Part shown: piece by piece, positions 62,926 through 64,000 of the stretch
Position numbering within the stretch: position 1 is the stretch's first letter
Layout: every line of letters begins with the position of its first letter
Assembly (NCBI GenBank): GCA_030145055.1
Contig: JAQYWK010000002.1
Location: 434,001 to 498,000, forward strand
From: Desulfovibrio sp.
Lineage (GTDB): Bacteria; Desulfobacterota; Desulfovibrionia; Desulfovibrionales; Desulfovibrionaceae
DNA: 64,000 nt
Direction of reading: 5' to 3'
Notes under the pieces: model-generated
Databases searched by the model: none
Seen by the model: the letters and a program-made list of their open reading frames with translations, nothing else
Told to the model about the DNA's origin: nothing
Position numbers and translations under genes: made by a program

Positions 62926-64000
62926 GTGGAAAATAATACTTCGGATCAAAATGATAAGCCCGAAATCCCGGAAGAAACTCCGGGAGCTCGGGCTTATCTT
63001 TCAAGCCCGTTAGCGGTAGTTGTAGCCACAGTAATAACTGCGGCATTCATTTGTCTTGTCATTGCCATGTTGTTCTATGGCGGAGCTGAAACAGTTGCAG
63101 ATAACCAGCAGGCCATCCCGCAGGATCAGCAAGGTTTTACTTCTCAAAACGCTACCAATAATTATGAAGAAATAATTGAAGACGATCTTGAAGATTTAGT
63201 AAAAATCGCAGATCTGTCTTTAATCAACGCTCTCAAAGATGCTCACGTCTCAATGTCTAAGCTAATGATTGAAGACGTTACGCTAAAAAAACATCAAGGC
63301 CACTCATTTCACTTTCAGCAGCTTCGTTTTCCACTTAGCGCAGACAGCTCCGTCTTTATTGAAAGTGTCAAAAAGAAACTAAACAACGCAGGTCTGAATG
63401 CTGATATAAGTAAGGTATCCGAAGGATGCTGGCTGCTTAGTATAAATGAAGTTCCGACCCACAAATTTTTTATAGATCAAATTGATCCCCCCAAAGAACC
63501 AGTCGCAATCGCAATAGATCCCAATGCTCCGAAAATGGCGATTGTCATCGACGATATGGGCGAAGACATTGGTCTTGCTCAAAAACTAGCCGACCTGGAT
63601 GTTCCCGTAACTTTTTCCATTTGGCCCAACAGCTCACACGCGGCGAAAGTAGCCTTGATTGCCAAGAAAAGTGGAAATGAAATAATGATCCACCTTCCCA
63701 TGCAGCCTAAAGGATATCCGAAGGTTAATCCGGGAGCAGACTCTCTGCTGATTGGCATGACAGCAAAAACTATTCATGACCGCATAATTTCAGCCATAAA
63801 AAAAGTACCTGACGCAACAGGACTTAACAACCACATGGGTTCTCGCTTTACAGAAAATCTAGCCGGAATGACTGAGGTAATGGTTCCCTTGCGCCAAAGC
63901 GGTTTGTTCTTTTTAGATAGTCGCACAACGGCTAAAAGTGCCGCTGGTACTGCCGCTAAAAAAGGGCAAGTAACTTTATATGAGCGAAACATCTTTCTCG
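62926..64000 (+). CDS. YibQ-like divergent polysaccharide deacetylase, partial
   Basis: The frame is open to the right edge (358 codons). GTG at 62926 with AGGA upstream starts it. A cytoplasmic tail, one membrane helix (AVVVATVITAAFICLVIAMLF) and a linker precede the domain at about residue 205: AIVIDDMGEDIGLA, TFSIWPNSSHAA, MIHLPMQPKG and GLNNHMGSRFT. This is the divergent polysaccharide deacetylase (DUF610) family, regularly found after CtpA/EnvC genes. A long hairpin falls within its first codons. Confidence 0.85.
   Translation, partial: MENNTSDQNDKPEIPEETPGARAYLSSPLAVVVATVITAAFICLVIAMLFYGGAETVADNQQAIPQDQQGFTSQNATNNYEEIIEDDLEDLVKIADLSLINALKDAHVSMSKLMIEDVTLKKHQGHSFHFQQLRFPLSADSSVFIESVKKKLNNAGLNADISKVSEGCWLLSINEVPTHKFFIDQIDPPKEPVAIAIDPNAPKMAIVIDDMGEDIGLAQKLADLDVPVTFSIWPNSSHAAKVALIAKKSGNEIMIHLPMQPKGYPKVNPGADSLLIGMTAKTIHDRIISAIKKVPDATGLNNHMGSRFTENLAGMTEVMVPLRQSGLFFLDSRTTAKSAAGTAAKKGQVTLYERNIFL
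62953..62998 (+). terminator. hairpin within the 5' codons of the YibQ-like gene
   Basis: GATAAGCCCGA and TCGGGCTTATC form an 11-base stem with CCCGG/CCGGG inside. TTTC follows. It sits 45 bases after the ctpA stop and could act as an attenuator, but it lies inside a coding frame. Confidence 0.4.

Noticed and set aside
1-64000. CRISPR arrays, tRNA or rRNA genes, insertion sequences, prophage
   Set aside because: No regularly spaced repeats, cloverleaf/GTTCRA signatures, rRNA-like segments, transposase or phage structural genes were found by reading.

Overview
The window reads as chromosomal DNA of a marine, low-GC sulfate reducer of the Desulfovibrionaceae (a Maridesulfovibrio or Desulfovibrio relative). 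This is inferred from a decaheme cytochrome gene placed directly before rnfCDGEAB, a tungsten-type aldehyde:ferredoxin oxidoreductase, many small two-component parts, and an AT-rich background. No tRNA, rRNA, CRISPR array, insertion sequence or prophage core was seen. Both edges cut a gene: a transporter C-terminus at the left and a YibQ-type deacetylase at the right.

Layout. 1-2.3 kb: two OPT-like membrane proteins. 2.4-5.3 kb: an unknown protein with a PqqD-like partner, then two orphan minus-strand genes, one a MerR-type regulator. 5.7-10 kb: signalling genes (an HD-GYP protein with a broken HD motif, a free HPt protein, a free CheY-like receiver, an HD phosphohydrolase), a Tim44-like protein and a SHOCT protein. 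10-15 kb: a thioredoxin-reductase-like enzyme, a lipoprotein resembling an inactive HAD acid phosphatase, a YibE/F transporter and an alkaline phosphatase. 15.1-22.0 kb: the Rnf operon, the functional centre of the window. 22-29 kb: a membrane coiled-coil protein, a protein made of nine ~27-residue repeats behind a sigma-54-like promoter, an FmdB zinc ribbon, a metallo-hydrolase, MltA, a 5'-nucleotidase relative and an AI-2E family transporter. 29-37 kb: a hybrid kinase and two divergent polar amino-acid ABC transporters. 37-41 kb: PilZ, receiver-kinase and STAS proteins and a Gate-domain membrane protein. 41-50 kb: trmL, rmlB-rmlD, a NapH-like polyferredoxin, aor and yajC-secD-secF. 50.7-56.6 kb: two condensed oxidoreductases related to glutamate synthase, a secreted nuclease and glycogen phosphorylase. 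56.8-64 kb: dut, argD, prmA, a MagIII-like glycosylase, and an envelope run of EnvC-like, CtpA and YibQ-like genes.

How the genes may work together. The Rnf operon encodes a ten-heme periplasmic cytochrome, a shortened RnfC in which I cannot find the usual glycine-rich NADH/FMN motif, and a 702-residue RnfB fused to a complete GltD-like flavoprotein with FAD and NAD(P)H sites. This suggests an Rnf that joins ferredoxin to periplasmic cytochromes and carries its pyridine-nucleotide site on RnfB. The ferredoxin-linked AOR, the polyferredoxin and the condensed GltB/GltD-like pair fit the same low-potential electron economy.

Several proteins keep a fold but have lost catalytic residues: HD-GYP, HAD lipoprotein, 5'-nucleotidase, the HPt-like tail of the hybrid kinase and the EnvC-like protein. 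The most unusual items are the RnfB fusion with the altered RnfC, the repeat protein with its promoter, and the condensed oxidoreductase pair.
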